Shown one piece after another: positions 51,755 to 60,008 of a stretch of DNA of 64,000 nucleotides. The notes under the pieces were generated by a model. It worked only from the letters and a program-made list of their open reading frames with translations. It had not been told where the DNA came from and did no database searches. The stretch lies in contig JAZUBU010000009.1 in NCBI GenBank assembly GCA_045638645.1, positions 1-64,000 of the forward strand, given 5' to 3'. The position numbers and the translations under genes were made by a program. Source of the stretch: JAGCJX01 sp045638645 (lineage in GTDB: Bacteria > Bacteroidota > Bacteroidia > Bacteroidales > UBA932). The stretch's first letter is position 1; every line of letters begins with the position of its first letter.

Positions 51755-52363
51755 TTAGCCGAATAATAGTTTGCGGGTAGCCGGTCTGAGGTAATCTGCA
51801 AAGAGTTGTTCGAAATCGTCACCGGTAAAGCTGATGAGGTAACCGCCGTTTTTCGGGCCGATTTTGAAGCCGTTTCCAATTTGTTTGGAGAATCGTACTT
51901 CCAGGCCACCGTTCATGGCTGCTACGGTTTGTGCTTTTGCAAATTCTTCCAGGTCTTTTTGGAGGTTGGCCGGGAGAATCACGGTCAGATCCAGTGCATC
52001 GCTGTCTGCGCGGAATGCAGCGACAATGGTTTTTACCAGTTCTTGAATGAACTCAGGAGCAGCCAGCGCAGCTTTGGCAGGTTCCGCAACGGTACGGGTG
52101 GTGATCATGGTTTCCACGCCTTGTTTGATGGAAGCAACGGTTTGGGCAGAGGCCATGCGGATGTCGGTTTCTGCTTTCTTGCGGAGTTCTTCGGCATCTT
52201 TGCGTGCTTGTGCCAACAATGCTTCGGCTTCTTCTCGTGCTTTTTCCACAATCGCAGCGGCTTCTTTGCGAGCTTTGGCTTTCAAATCTTCCGCTTCTTG
52301 TTTCCCTTTGGACAGCCCTTCGTTGTAGAGCTTGTCGGTGAGTTCTTGCAATTTATTCTGCAT
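51755..52363 (-). CDS. atpE: V-type ATPase subunit E (peripheral stalk)
   Basis: 202 residues. The N-terminal ~95 are a continuous charged Ala/Glu/Lys-rich coiled coil (EGLSKGKQEAEDLKAKARKE onward), and the C-terminal part is a globular domain (LDLTVILPANLQKDLEEFA, EVRFSKQIGNGFKIGPKNGG). This is the E subunit of the peripheral stalk. It is the first gene of the operon. No exact TAnnTTTG was found in the ~70 bp upstream. Confidence 0.9.
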   Translation of the reverse strand: MQNKLQELTDKLYNEGLSKGKQEAEDLKAKARKEAAAIVEKAREEAEALLAQARKDAEELRKKAETDIRMASAQTVASIKQGVETMITTRTVAEPAKAALAAPEFIQELVKTIVAAFRADSDALDLTVILPANLQKDLEEFAKAQTVAAMNGGLEVRFSKQIGNGFKIGPKNGGYLISFTGDDFEQLFADYLRPATRKLLFG

Positions 52364-52431
52364 AATGTATGGTATTTAATTTATAAAAATCTGATATGAT
52401 AATACCTATCCGTTTAAGACTATAAAATTAA

Positions 52432-52477
52432 ACAAAAAAAAAGACGTGACCAAAACATTTTTTTGATCACGTCTTTT
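52432..52477 (-). terminator. Terminator of the methylmalonyl-CoA decarboxylase operon
   Basis: Stem aagacgtga (52441-52449) pairs with tcacgtctt (52467-52475), flanked on the left by a long A-run that is a U-run in the minus-strand transcript. It lies 21 bp after the stop of the beta-subunit gene and before the V-ATPase operon, separating the two transcription units. Confidence 0.85.
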
Positions 52478-52497
52478 GTGTTATAAATTCCTATCTA

Positions 52498-53661
52498 CTA
52501 GGCGAGGAAGCCGAGCAAAATACCGGCGGCAACAGCACTACCGATCACACCAGCCACGTTCGGGCCCATTGCGTGCATCAGCAGGTAGTTGGTACGGTCG
52601 TATTCCAAACCTACGTTGTTGGAAATACGTGCCGCATCCGGTACGGCAGATACCCCAGCGTTACCGATGAGCGGGTTGATTTTGTTTCCTTCTTTCAGGA
52701 ACAGGTTGAAGAATTTCACAAAGGCAACACCACAAGTGGTAGCGATCACGAATGACAAGAAACCGAGGATGAAGATCTTGATAGAACTCCATTGCAGGAA
52801 TTTGTCAGCTTGGGTAGAGCAACCTACGGTAATACCGATCAGGATGGTGATTACGTCGATCAGTGGTCCGCGAGCGGTTTCAGCCAAACGGCGGGTAACA
52901 CCACTTTCTTTGATCAAGTTACCGAAGAACAACATACCCAAGAGGGGAATACCTGAGGGAACGATGAACGCGGTCAACAGGAAACCAACGATCGGGAAAA
53001 TTTTCTTTTCGGTCGGAGACACCGCGCGGGGAGTCTTCATGCGGATGAGACGTTCTTTCTCCGTAGTCAACAGACGCATGATCGGGGGTTGGATCACCGG
53101 TACCAATGCCATGTATGAATAGGCCGATACCGCGATGGCACCCATCAAGTCCGGAGCCAGGCGGGAAGACAAGAAGATTGCAGTCGGACCGTCAGCACCA
53201 CCAATGATACCGATTGCACCTGCTTCAGCGGGGGTGAAGCCCAACGCCAATGCAATGGCATATGCACCGAAGATACCGAATTGGGCAGCTGCTCCGATCA
53301 ACAACAGTTTCGGGTTGGAAATCAGGGCAGAGAAGTCGGTCATTGCGCCGATACCCAAGAAGATCAGCGGAGGATACCATCCTTGACGGACCCCTTGGTA
53401 GAGGATGTTCAATACGGAACCTTCTTCATATACCCCTACATTCAAGCCGGGAATCAGAGGAATGTTACCGATAATGATACCAAATCCGATCGGAACGAGC
53501 AACATCGGTTCCCAGTCCTTCTTGATGGCCAGGTAGATGAAGATCAATCCGATGCAGATCATGAGGAGATACTGGAAATTGCAGTTCGCAAATCCGGTGT
53601 ATTCCCAGAACTGTATGAGGTTACTCAAGAAACCTGTTTGAGTTTGTTCCATATTAGCCAA
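52498..53661 (-). CDS. mmdB: Na+-translocating methylmalonyl-CoA decarboxylase, beta subunit
   Basis: 387 residues with about nine to ten membrane helices. This subunit decarboxylates carboxybiotin and pumps Na+ outward. The motif GIIGGADGPTAIFLSSRLAP contains Asp157, equivalent to the essential Asp203 of Klebsiella OadB; GNAGVSAVPDAARI and the C-terminal AMGPNVAGVIGSAVAAG are also typical. The family does not by itself fix the substrate; methylmalonyl-CoA is inferred from mce and the carboxyltransferase in the operon. It overlaps the gene for the biotin carrier by 8 bp. Confidence 0.93.
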   Translation of the reverse strand: MANMEQTQTGFLSNLIQFWEYTGFANCNFQYLLMICIGLIFIYLAIKKDWEPMLLVPIGFGIIIGNIPLIPGLNVGVYEEGSVLNILYQGVRQGWYPPLIFLGIGAMTDFSALISNPKLLLIGAAAQFGIFGAYAIALALGFTPAEAGAIGIIGGADGPTAIFLSSRLAPDLMGAIAVSAYSYMALVPVIQPPIMRLLTTEKERLIRMKTPRAVSPTEKKIFPIVGFLLTAFIVPSGIPLLGMLFFGNLIKESGVTRRLAETARGPLIDVITILIGITVGCSTQADKFLQWSSIKIFILGFLSFVIATTCGVAFVKFFNLFLKEGNKINPLIGNAGVSAVPDAARISNNVGLEYDRTNYLLMHAMGPNVAGVIGSAVAAGILLGFLA

Positions 53662-54109
53662 TGATTACGAGCGGAGCACCTTCCAATACGGAGTCTCCTT
53701 TGTTAACTTTGATACTAGTTACGGTACCGTCAGCGGTAGATTCGATGACGTTTTCCATCTTCATCGCTTCCAAAACTACCACTTTTTGACCTTTCTTCAC
53801 CACATCACCTTCTTTTACAGCGATGTCCAGGATGATACCCGGGAGGGGTGAGGTAACAGTTGCACCAGCACCACCTGCTGCAGGAGCAGCAGCGGGTTTA
53901 GCCGCAGGTGCTGCGGTCGGAGCGGCAGCAGCCGGTCTGGCAACAGGAGTAACGCTCTTGATGGTTTTCTTGGCTTGTTTGGTGATCGGTTTTTCGTATT
54001 CTACACGATAGGGGGTACCGTTCACTTCAACATCTGCGGTACTGTCCTCTACCTCTTTGATAATGACGTTGTAATCATTACCATTGATTTTCAATTGATA
54101 TTCTTTCAT
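53654..54109 (-). CDS. mmdC: Biotin carboxyl carrier subunit of the decarboxylase
   Basis: 151 residues. N-terminal beta-rich part (MKEYQLKINGNDYNVIIKEV), then an Ala/Pro linker (about 56-82) and a biotinyl domain with LPGIILDIAVKEGDVVKKGQ and the biotinylation site EAMKM, Lys117 being the acceptor. The linker lets the domain swing between the carboxyltransferase and the membrane subunit. Confidence 0.94.
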   Translation of the reverse strand: MKEYQLKINGNDYNVIIKEVEDSTADVEVNGTPYRVEYEKPITKQAKKTIKSVTPVARPAAAAPTAAPAAKPAAAPAAGGAGATVTSPLPGIILDIAVKEGDVVKKGQKVVVLEAMKMENVIESTADGTVTSIKVNKGDSVLEGAPLVIIG

Positions 54110-54129
54110 AATCGTTTTCTGGTTATCCG

Positions 54130-55044
54130 TTAATTCTTTTTAACTTGGGGATTTTGTCTCAAGGTGTAAATCTTCGAGCTCCAAGGAGAGTAGCTGCGGT
54201 CGGTGTGACGCATGGTGATTTGGAAGCTTTCTTCATCGTGAGCTTCGTTGTCAACAGCATACAGGTACAACGCAGTTGAAATCGCCGCGATGGCTTCTCC
54301 TGTGTTGTCTTCCGCTTTTACCGTAGTGATCTTACCTTCAGTAGCAATGTCAGATTTGGTTTGTTGGTTGCGAACAGCCAAGCGACCGATGAACTTGAAG
54401 ACAAAGTAGAGGATAATCAAGGCAAGGAATACCACAGACATCGCTGTGATTGCAATCAGGACACCGTACGGGTCCTGTTCTGCCATGATGGAACTTTTAC
54501 TCTTTGCATTCACACCGGCATTGTTGGTGCTGGGAGAGGTCTTTTCCATGATTTGCCAACCTTCTCCTTTACCGTCTTGGCTACCGACGCCGTCTTGGAT
54601 ACGACCCGCAGATTTGTTCGGTTGCAACGCCTTGTTGATAGCAATGCGGTCGATGATGGTACGTCCGTCACTGCTGACAAAGTACAAGGTATCGGATTCT
54701 GCCAGTGTGAAGTTCACGTGGAAGGTACCACGGAACGGTTGGTTATCCGCCCAGAAGAGTACGTGTTGACGCGGTTTGATTTGGGTCAATACGTCGCCTT
54801 TGGGGATGATGTATTTGCGCAGGTTGTTGATATCGTTGGACAGGTAGCATCCGCCGATATTTACAGTGCCATAGGAGATGTTGAACAACTCAAACCAAGC
54901 GTTTTGTTGTCCGAAGTCATCTTGGAAATCATCGGTGTTGATGACCAAGTATTCGTTCAAACGCATGTCGCTTTGGTTTTGTGCGCTCAAGCCGAGTCCC
55001 ATCAAGGCAAAACCTGCAATGAACAATGATTTGATGTGTTTCAT
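54130..55044 (-). CDS. LTD-OadG fusion, small membrane subunit of the decarboxylase
   Basis: 304 residues. Sec signal peptide (KHIKSLFIAGFALMGLGLSA), then a lamin-tail-like domain (about 25-175: MRLNEYLVINTDDFQDDFGQ, AWFELFNISYGTVNIGGCYL, SDTLYFVSSDGRTIID). A membrane helix of OadG type follows (about 192-217, YGVLIAITAMSVVFLALIIL), then a cytoplasmic tail ending DRSYSPWSSKIYTLRQNPQ. OadG/MmdD is normally a tiny subunit that holds the decarboxylase together; here it carries a large periplasmic domain. TTG 55050 is an alternative start; ATG 55044 is used. It lies between mmdA and mmdC. Confidence 0.8.
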   Translation of the reverse strand: MKHIKSLFIAGFALMGLGLSAQNQSDMRLNEYLVINTDDFQDDFGQQNAWFELFNISYGTVNIGGCYLSNDINNLRKYIIPKGDVLTQIKPRQHVLFWADNQPFRGTFHVNFTLAESDTLYFVSSDGRTIIDRIAINKALQPNKSAGRIQDGVGSQDGKGEGWQIMEKTSPSTNNAGVNAKSKSSIMAEQDPYGVLIAITAMSVVFLALIILYFVFKFIGRLAVRNQQTKSDIATEGKITTVKAEDNTGEAIAAISTALYLYAVDNEAHDEESFQITMRHTDRSYSPWSSKIYTLRQNPQVKKN

Positions 55045-55068
55045 TTTCAATTGGTTAAATGGTTTTGA

Positions 55069-56622
55069 CTACAACGGGAGGTTGTCGTGTTTCTTAGCCG
55101 GGTTGGCCAATTTCTTGGTTGAAAGTTGTTCGAGGGCGCGAATTACGCGGAAACGGGTGTTTCTCGGTTCGATCACGTCATCGATGTAACCGTATTTCGC
55201 TGCGTTGTACGGGTTAGCAAATGCATCTCTGTATTCTTTTTCTTTTTCAGCTGCAAATGCAACCGGATCTTCAGCAGCAGCCACTTCTTTACCATAGAGG
55301 ATGCCGATAGCTCCTGAAGGACCCATTACGGCGATTTCTGCAGTCGGCCATGCATAGTTGATATCACCACGGAGGTGTTTACTACTCATCACGCAGTAAG
55401 CTCCACCGTATGATTTACGCAGGGTAACGGTAACTTTCGGAACGGTAGCTTCACCGTATGCGTACAGCAATTTAGCACCGTGGAGGATGATTCCACCGTA
55501 TTCTTGTTGGGTACCGGGCAAGAAGCCAGGAACGTCAACGAGGGTAACCAACGGAATGTTGAATGCGTCGCAGAAGCGGATAAAACGGGCAGCTTTACGA
55601 GAAGAGTTGTTGTCCAATACACCGGCCAATACTTTCGGTTGGTTGGCAACGATACCTACAGCTGTACCACCGAAGCGTGCGAAACCTACGATGATGTTCT
55701 TAGCGTAGTCGCGGTGAACTTCGAGGAAGCGGCCGTCGTCCACGATTGCACCAATCACTTCGTACATGTCGTACGGTTTGTTCGGGCTGTCCGGAATGAT
55801 TTCGTTCAAAGAGTCTTCCAAACGGTCGATGGCATCGTCGGTCGGCAAGTACGGGGGTTCTTCCATGTTGTTTTGAGGCAGGAAGCTCAACAGTTCACGG
55901 ATGGTAGCGATGGCTTCTTCTTCGGTATCAACTGCGAAGTGAGCCACACCACTCTTGGTTGCGTGAACGCTTGCACCACCCAATTGTTCTTGGGTAACGT
56001 CTTCACCGGTTACTGATTTCACAACGGTCGGACCAGTCAAGAACATGTAGCTGGTACCTTTGGTCATGATGTTGAAGTCGGTCAATGCCGGAGAGTATAC
56101 AGCACCACCCGCGCAAGGTCCGAGGATGGCAGAAATTTGCGGAACAACACCAGAAGCCAAAATGTTGCGTTGGAAGATTTCTGCGTAACCTGCCAATGCG
56201 TTTACACCTTCTTGAATACGAGCTCCACCAGAGTCGTTCAAACCGATCACCGGAGCACCCATCTTCATGGCTTGGTCCATGATTTTGCAGATTTTCATTG
56301 CCAAAGTTTCAGACAATGAACCACCGAATACGGTGAAGTCTTGTGCAAATACGTAAACCAAACGTCCTGCAACGGTACCGTAACCGGTTACAACACCGTC
56401 ACCCAGGAAGGTGGTGGCTTGCATACCGAAGTTCGTACAACGGTGGGTTACGAACATATCGAATTCTTCAAAGCTACCTTCATCGAGGAGCATGTTGATT
56501 CTTTCACGAGCAGTGAATTTTCCTTTTTGGTGTTGGGAGTCAATTCTCTTTTGACCACCACCCAAACGCGCTTTTTCGCGGAGGCTGATCAAAGCCTTTA
56601 CTTGTTCAAGCTGTTGGCTCAT
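55069..56622 (-). CDS. mmdA: Methylmalonyl-CoA decarboxylase alpha subunit (carboxyltransferase)
   Basis: 517 residues of the acyl-CoA carboxyltransferase family (PccB/MmdA). Blocks: HQKGKFTARERINMLLDEGS, FAQDFTVFGGSLSE, GLNDSGGARIQEGVNALAGY with an oxyanion-type Gly-Gly, then ISAILGPCAGGAVYSPAL, and later LVDVPGFLPGTQQEYGGII and KSYGGAYCVMSSKHLRGD. It moves the carboxyl group of methylmalonyl-CoA to biotin. The same family includes the propionyl-CoA carboxylase beta chain, but the operon with mmdB and OadG favours the decarboxylase. Confidence 0.93.
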   Translation of the reverse strand: MSQQLEQVKALISLREKARLGGGQKRIDSQHQKGKFTARERINMLLDEGSFEEFDMFVTHRCTNFGMQATTFLGDGVVTGYGTVAGRLVYVFAQDFTVFGGSLSETLAMKICKIMDQAMKMGAPVIGLNDSGGARIQEGVNALAGYAEIFQRNILASGVVPQISAILGPCAGGAVYSPALTDFNIMTKGTSYMFLTGPTVVKSVTGEDVTQEQLGGASVHATKSGVAHFAVDTEEEAIATIRELLSFLPQNNMEEPPYLPTDDAIDRLEDSLNEIIPDSPNKPYDMYEVIGAIVDDGRFLEVHRDYAKNIIVGFARFGGTAVGIVANQPKVLAGVLDNNSSRKAARFIRFCDAFNIPLVTLVDVPGFLPGTQQEYGGIILHGAKLLYAYGEATVPKVTVTLRKSYGGAYCVMSSKHLRGDINYAWPTAEIAVMGPSGAIGILYGKEVAAAEDPVAFAAEKEKEYRDAFANPYNAAKYGYIDDVIEPRNTRFRVIRALEQLSTKKLANPAKKHDNLPL

Positions 56623-56643
56623 AATTTGTATTTTAGATAATGA

Positions 56644-57057
56644 TTATTTGTTGTTCGGATCTTCACACAATTCGGTCAATACGCCGATGGTTGATTTCGG
56701 GTGCAAGAATGCAATGTTCAGACCTTCTGCGCCTTTGCGGGGTGCTTTGTCAATCAGACGAACACCTTTTGCTTCGGCATCTGCCAGGGCTGCAGTTACA
56801 TCGTTGGTTGCAAATGCGATGTGGTGGATACCTTCACCGCGTTTTTCGATAAAGCTGGCGATGGTACCGTCCGGAGAGGTGCTTTCCAGCAATTCGATTT
56901 TGGTTTGACCAATTTTAAAGAAAGCGGTTTTTACTTTTTGGTCAGCCACTTCTTCGATGGCATAACATTTCAAACCGAGAATGTTTTCGTAGTAGGGAAT
57001 AGCTTCTTCCAGAGATTTGACAGCGATTCCAATGTGCTCAATGTGTGTTAATTCCAT
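56644..57057 (-). CDS. mce: Methylmalonyl-CoA epimerase
   Basis: 137 residues of the glyoxalase/VOC fold, the usual size. THIEHIGIAVKSLEEAIPYY provides the first metal His, GEGIHHIAFATNDVTAALAD the second, and GVLTELCED the Glu ligand near the end. It interconverts (R)- and (S)-methylmalonyl-CoA, linking methylmalonyl-CoA mutase to the decarboxylase encoded 21 bp downstream. The mutase itself is not in the window. Confidence 0.94.
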   Translation of the reverse strand: MELTHIEHIGIAVKSLEEAIPYYENILGLKCYAIEEVADQKVKTAFFKIGQTKIELLESTSPDGTIASFIEKRGEGIHHIAFATNDVTAALADAEAKGVRLIDKAPRKGAEGLNIAFLHPKSTIGVLTELCEDPNNK

Positions 57058-57090
57058 AACTCTATTGATAAAAAGGTTTGTGTTTCAGTA

Positions 57091-57816
57091 TTATTCTGCG
57101 AGGGACATGGTGTGATATACGTTTTGTACATCTTCGTCGTTCTCGAGTTTTTCGATGAGTTTTTCCAGACCGGCACGTTCGTCAGCGCCCAGGCGTTTGA
57201 GCTCTACGGTCGGGATCCGTTCGAAACCACCGGATACCAGGGTATAACCGTTGTCTTCGATGAATTTTTGGATTTGACCGAAGGATTCAAACGGTGCGTA
57301 GATTGCGATGCTTTCGTCTTCGTCTTGGAAAACTTCTTCTCCGCCGTAGTCAATGAGTTCCAGTTCGAGTTCTTCCATATCCACGGGATTTTCGCTTTTC
57401 ATTTTGAAAACACATTTGTGTTCAAACATGAAATCCACGCTTCCGGAAGTGCCGAGTGATCCGCCTGCCTTGTTCAGGTAGCTGCGGATGTTGGCAACGG
57501 TACGGGTCGGGTTGTCAGTAGCGGTCTCAATCAGGAATGCAATACCGTGCGGGCCGTATCCTTCGTAAACTACTTCCTTGTAGTCTCCTTTGTCCTTTTC
57601 CGAAGCACGTTTGATTGCACGCTCGATGTTGTCTTTCGGCATGTTTTCACTGCGTGCCGTTTGAATCAAGGTGCGGAGACGGGGGTTGTTGTCGGGATCC
57701 GGACCACCGGATTTGGCTGCAATGGTGATTTCTTTGCCCAAACGGGTAAATACGCGGGCCATGTTGCCCCAACGTTTGAACTTGCGTTCTTTACGGAATT
57801 CAAATGCTCTTCCCAT
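57091..57816 (-). CDS. yebC: YebC/PmpR family protein
   Basis: 241 residues, the standard length. GRAFEFRKERKFKRWGNMAR with FTRLGKEI is the family start; SGGPDPDNNPRLRTLIQTAR, NMPKDNIERAIKRASEKDKG and YEGYGPHGIAFLIETATDNP are the signature blocks. YebC-family proteins were first described as transcription regulators; more recent work links them to translation of proline stretches, so the name is cautious. It starts 2 bp after the TPR gene. Confidence 0.95.
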   Translation of the reverse strand: MGRAFEFRKERKFKRWGNMARVFTRLGKEITIAAKSGGPDPDNNPRLRTLIQTARSENMPKDNIERAIKRASEKDKGDYKEVVYEGYGPHGIAFLIETATDNPTRTVANIRSYLNKAGGSLGTSGSVDFMFEHKCVFKMKSENPVDMEELELELIDYGGEEVFQDEDESIAIYAPFESFGQIQKFIEDNGYTLVSGGFERIPTVELKRLGADERAGLEKLIEKLENDEDVQNVYHTMSLAE

Positions 57817-57818
57817 GA

Positions 57819-58499
57819 TTATTCAGCCACTTGGATACGGGTGATGTATTTGTTGATTTCGCGGCCTTCGTAGGTGTTGCCGTATTTGGTTCTGATGATT
57901 TCGTACTGCTTCAAGGCTTCAGCTGGTTTACCCATTTCTTCGTAAATGATACCCGCTTTGAGCAAGTAAGCTGCAACGAATTCGTTGTCAATTACATTGG
58001 CAGCGTCCAAGAAGTAGCGTACAGCTTTCTCGAATTGTTCCAGACCTACGTAAGCGTCACCGATGCAGCAGAGTGCGCGTGCTTTCAGGATGGGATCTTT
58101 TCCATTGTACGCTGACAAGTAATCTACGGCTGCTGCATAGTTGCCCAATTGCAATTCGCAGATACCGGCGTAGAAGTAAACAGCCGCTCCGGCATTGTTG
58201 CCGTATTCGTCAATGATTTGCTCGAATCCGAGTGCGTTGCCGTCACCTTTCAGAGCCGCTTCGAAATTGTCCGCGCGGAAATACTGTTCAGCAACAAAAG
58301 TTTGTGCTTCAGCTTCAGCCTTCAACGGTTTGGTGTAGAATTGGTTGAAGAGTAAAACGATTGCTACGACTGCTACGATCGCCAAGGTGATGATCGTGAT
58401 TTTCTTTTTGTTTGCTTCCAGGAAAAGTTCCGCTTTGGAAACCACCTGTCCTACGGCCTCGTTGGCCTCATTCGGTTGATTTTTCGTGTTCTGTGCCAT
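57819..58499 (-). CDS. Membrane-anchored TPR protein (YfgM-like)
   Basis: 226 residues. A cytoplasmic start is followed by a membrane helix (about 34-52, ITIITLAIVAVVAIVLLF) and a periplasmic domain with tetratricopeptide repeats: AAVYFYAGICELQLGNYAAA, ARALCCIGDAYVGLEQFEKA and AYLLKAGIIYEEMGKPAEAL. The architecture is like E. coli YfgM, an ancillary SecYEG/chaperone partner. It is the first gene of the operon reaching to mmdB and is divergent from recF. A -7 element TAATTTTG (58535-58528) lies upstream. Confidence 0.82.
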   Translation of the reverse strand: MAQNTKNQPNEANEAVGQVVSKAELFLEANKKKITIITLAIVAVVAIVLLFNQFYTKPLKAEAEAQTFVAEQYFRADNFEAALKGDGNALGFEQIIDEYGNNAGAAVYFYAGICELQLGNYAAAVDYLSAYNGKDPILKARALCCIGDAYVGLEQFEKAVRYFLDAANVIDNEFVAAYLLKAGIIYEEMGKPAEALKQYEIIRTKYGNTYEGREINKYITRIQVAE

Positions 58500-58527
58500 C
58501 TCTATTTATGGTTTTTACATATTTGCG

Positions 58528-58535
58528 CAAAATTA
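58528..58535 (-). promoter_or_regulatory. -7 promoter element for the TPR-yebC-mmd operon
   Basis: Reads TAATTTTG on the minus strand (TAnnTTTG match), 28 bp before the TPR start codon. No internal promoter was searched out in the short gaps of the operon. Confidence 0.45.
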
Positions 58536-58579
58536 AAACAAAAAGTGAAAACCCCAATTATTATTTTGTTATTTATTCA

Positions 58580-58587
58580 TATCTTTG
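58580..58587 (+). promoter_or_regulatory. -7 promoter element for recF
   Basis: TATCTTTG matches TAnnTTTG, 28 bp before the recF ATG at 58616. The region between the divergent recF and TPR genes is only 116 bp. Confidence 0.5.
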
Positions 58588-58615
58588 CTTACGCAATCGG
58601 CACAAATCTTGATGT

Positions 58616-59716
58616 ATGTACTTGAATCGGATTATACTAAGTAACTTTAAGAACATTGCGCATGCGGAGGTGCGTTTTTCGCCCAAATTGAACTGCATTA
58701 CCGGCGAAAACGGGGCGGGAAAAACGAATCTGCTGGAGGCGGTGCATTACTTGTCCATGACCAAGAGTTTCCTGCCGTTACAGGATCGTTTCATCTGTCG
58801 TTACGGACAGTCCGAATGTGCGTTGCACGGTGATTACAGCAAGGAAGGTCTGCCGGAAAAAATTGCCATTTCGGTTCGCCCGGATGGGGAAAAGACCCTG
58901 CGTCGGAATGACAAAACCCTGTCGCGTCTGTCGGATCACATCGGGTTGCTGCCGATTGTGGCGGTGTCTCCGACGGATACATCGCTGATCCAGGATTCTG
59001 GAGAAGAGCGTCGTCGGTTGATGAACATGATTCTGTCCCAGACGGACTCCCAATACCTTAGAGCTATCAAATTGTACAACAGGACTTTACAACAAAGGAA
59101 CAAATTACTGAAGGAGGATCGTTTGGACGAGGGTCTGTTGGAAGCATTTACCCAGATGCTGGTGCAGTATGGAGAGCCGGTGGCCCGTCAAAGGGCGGCT
59201 CTTGCAGCCTCTCTGAACCGATGGACTTCGGAATATTACAGCCAACTCAGCGGTGGAAAAGAGACCGTTTCCATCGCGTACGAATCGGATGCCTTGCGGG
59301 CTCCGCTGGCCGATGTGTTTCACGATGCCCGTCAGCGGGACCGTGTGCTTCGCTATACCTCCGTAGGGGTGCAACGGGATGATTTTGATTTCTCCCTGAA
59401 TGGCCATCCTCTTCGGAAGAGCGGTTCGCAGGGCCAGCAGAAGACCTTCCTGACGGCCTTGAAACTGGCACAATTTGCTTTGATGCGGGAACGCTACGGT
59501 TTCAGTCCCATTCTGCTCCTGGATGATGTGTTTGACAAGTTGGACATGAGTCGGGTAGAGTTCCTGGTGGAGTTGGTATCCCGTGAGGATTTTGGTCAGA
59601 TTTTCATCACGGACAGCAACAAGGTCCGTTTGGAAAAAGTAGTGGGTTCTGTGACGCGTGAACATTGTTTTTTTCAAGTCAAGAACGGCGAAGTCATCGG
59701 AAGTACAGAGGAGTAA
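58616..59716 (+). CDS. recF: DNA replication and repair protein RecF
   Basis: 366 residues. RecF loads RecA at gapped DNA together with RecO and RecR. Walker A is GENGAGKT at residues 30-37 (after the RecF start YLNRIILSNFKNIAHAEVRF); the ABC-type signature SQGQQKTFLTALKLAQ and Walker B PILLLDDVFDKLDMSR are present. The DUF721 gene follows 1 bp after the stop, a conserved neighbour of recF in Bacteroidetes. Confidence 0.95.
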   Translation: MYLNRIILSNFKNIAHAEVRFSPKLNCITGENGAGKTNLLEAVHYLSMTKSFLPLQDRFICRYGQSECALHGDYSKEGLPEKIAISVRPDGEKTLRRNDKTLSRLSDHIGLLPIVAVSPTDTSLIQDSGEERRRLMNMILSQTDSQYLRAIKLYNRTLQQRNKLLKEDRLDEGLLEAFTQMLVQYGEPVARQRAALAASLNRWTSEYYSQLSGGKETVSIAYESDALRAPLADVFHDARQRDRVLRYTSVGVQRDDFDFSLNGHPLRKSGSQGQQKTFLTALKLAQFALMRERYGFSPILLLDDVFDKLDMSRVEFLVELVSREDFGQIFITDSNKVRLEKVVGSVTREHCFFQVKNGEVIGSTEE

Positions 59717-59717
59717 C

Positions 59718-60008
59718 ATGGAACGTCAGGAACCGAAATTGTTGAAAGAGTTGTTGCCGCTGCTGATTCAGGAATCGGGTTGGCAGACCGGGTTGTTGCA
59801 CGCGGATATCCTGGATGCTTGGAACACTGTGGTGGACGAGCCGGTCCGGTTGGCAACAGTTCGCAAATACGTAAAGAATAACATCTTATATTGTCATATT
59901 TCTTCCTCAGCCTTGCGGTATATGTTGCAAGGTTCGCTGGATTATTATTGCAAACAGATCAACCAGCGGGTCGGTTTGGGAACTATCAAAAAAATTGTCT
60001 TGCGATGA
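59718..60008 (+). CDS. DUF721 family protein
   Basis: 96 residues of the DUF721 family (DciA-like). The core is LLPLLIQESGWQTGLLHADI, LDAWNTVVDEPVRLATV and the strand-turn-helix NNILYCHISSSALRYMLQGS. DciA proteins of this family act as helicase operators in replication; the short Bacteroidetes form has not been shown to do so, but its place behind recF is consistent with a DNA transaction. It overlaps pdxB by 4 bp (ATGA). Confidence 0.88.
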   Translation: MERQEPKLLKELLPLLIQESGWQTGLLHADILDAWNTVVDEPVRLATVRKYVKNNILYCHISSSALRYMLQGSLDYYCKQINQRVGLGTIKKIVLR

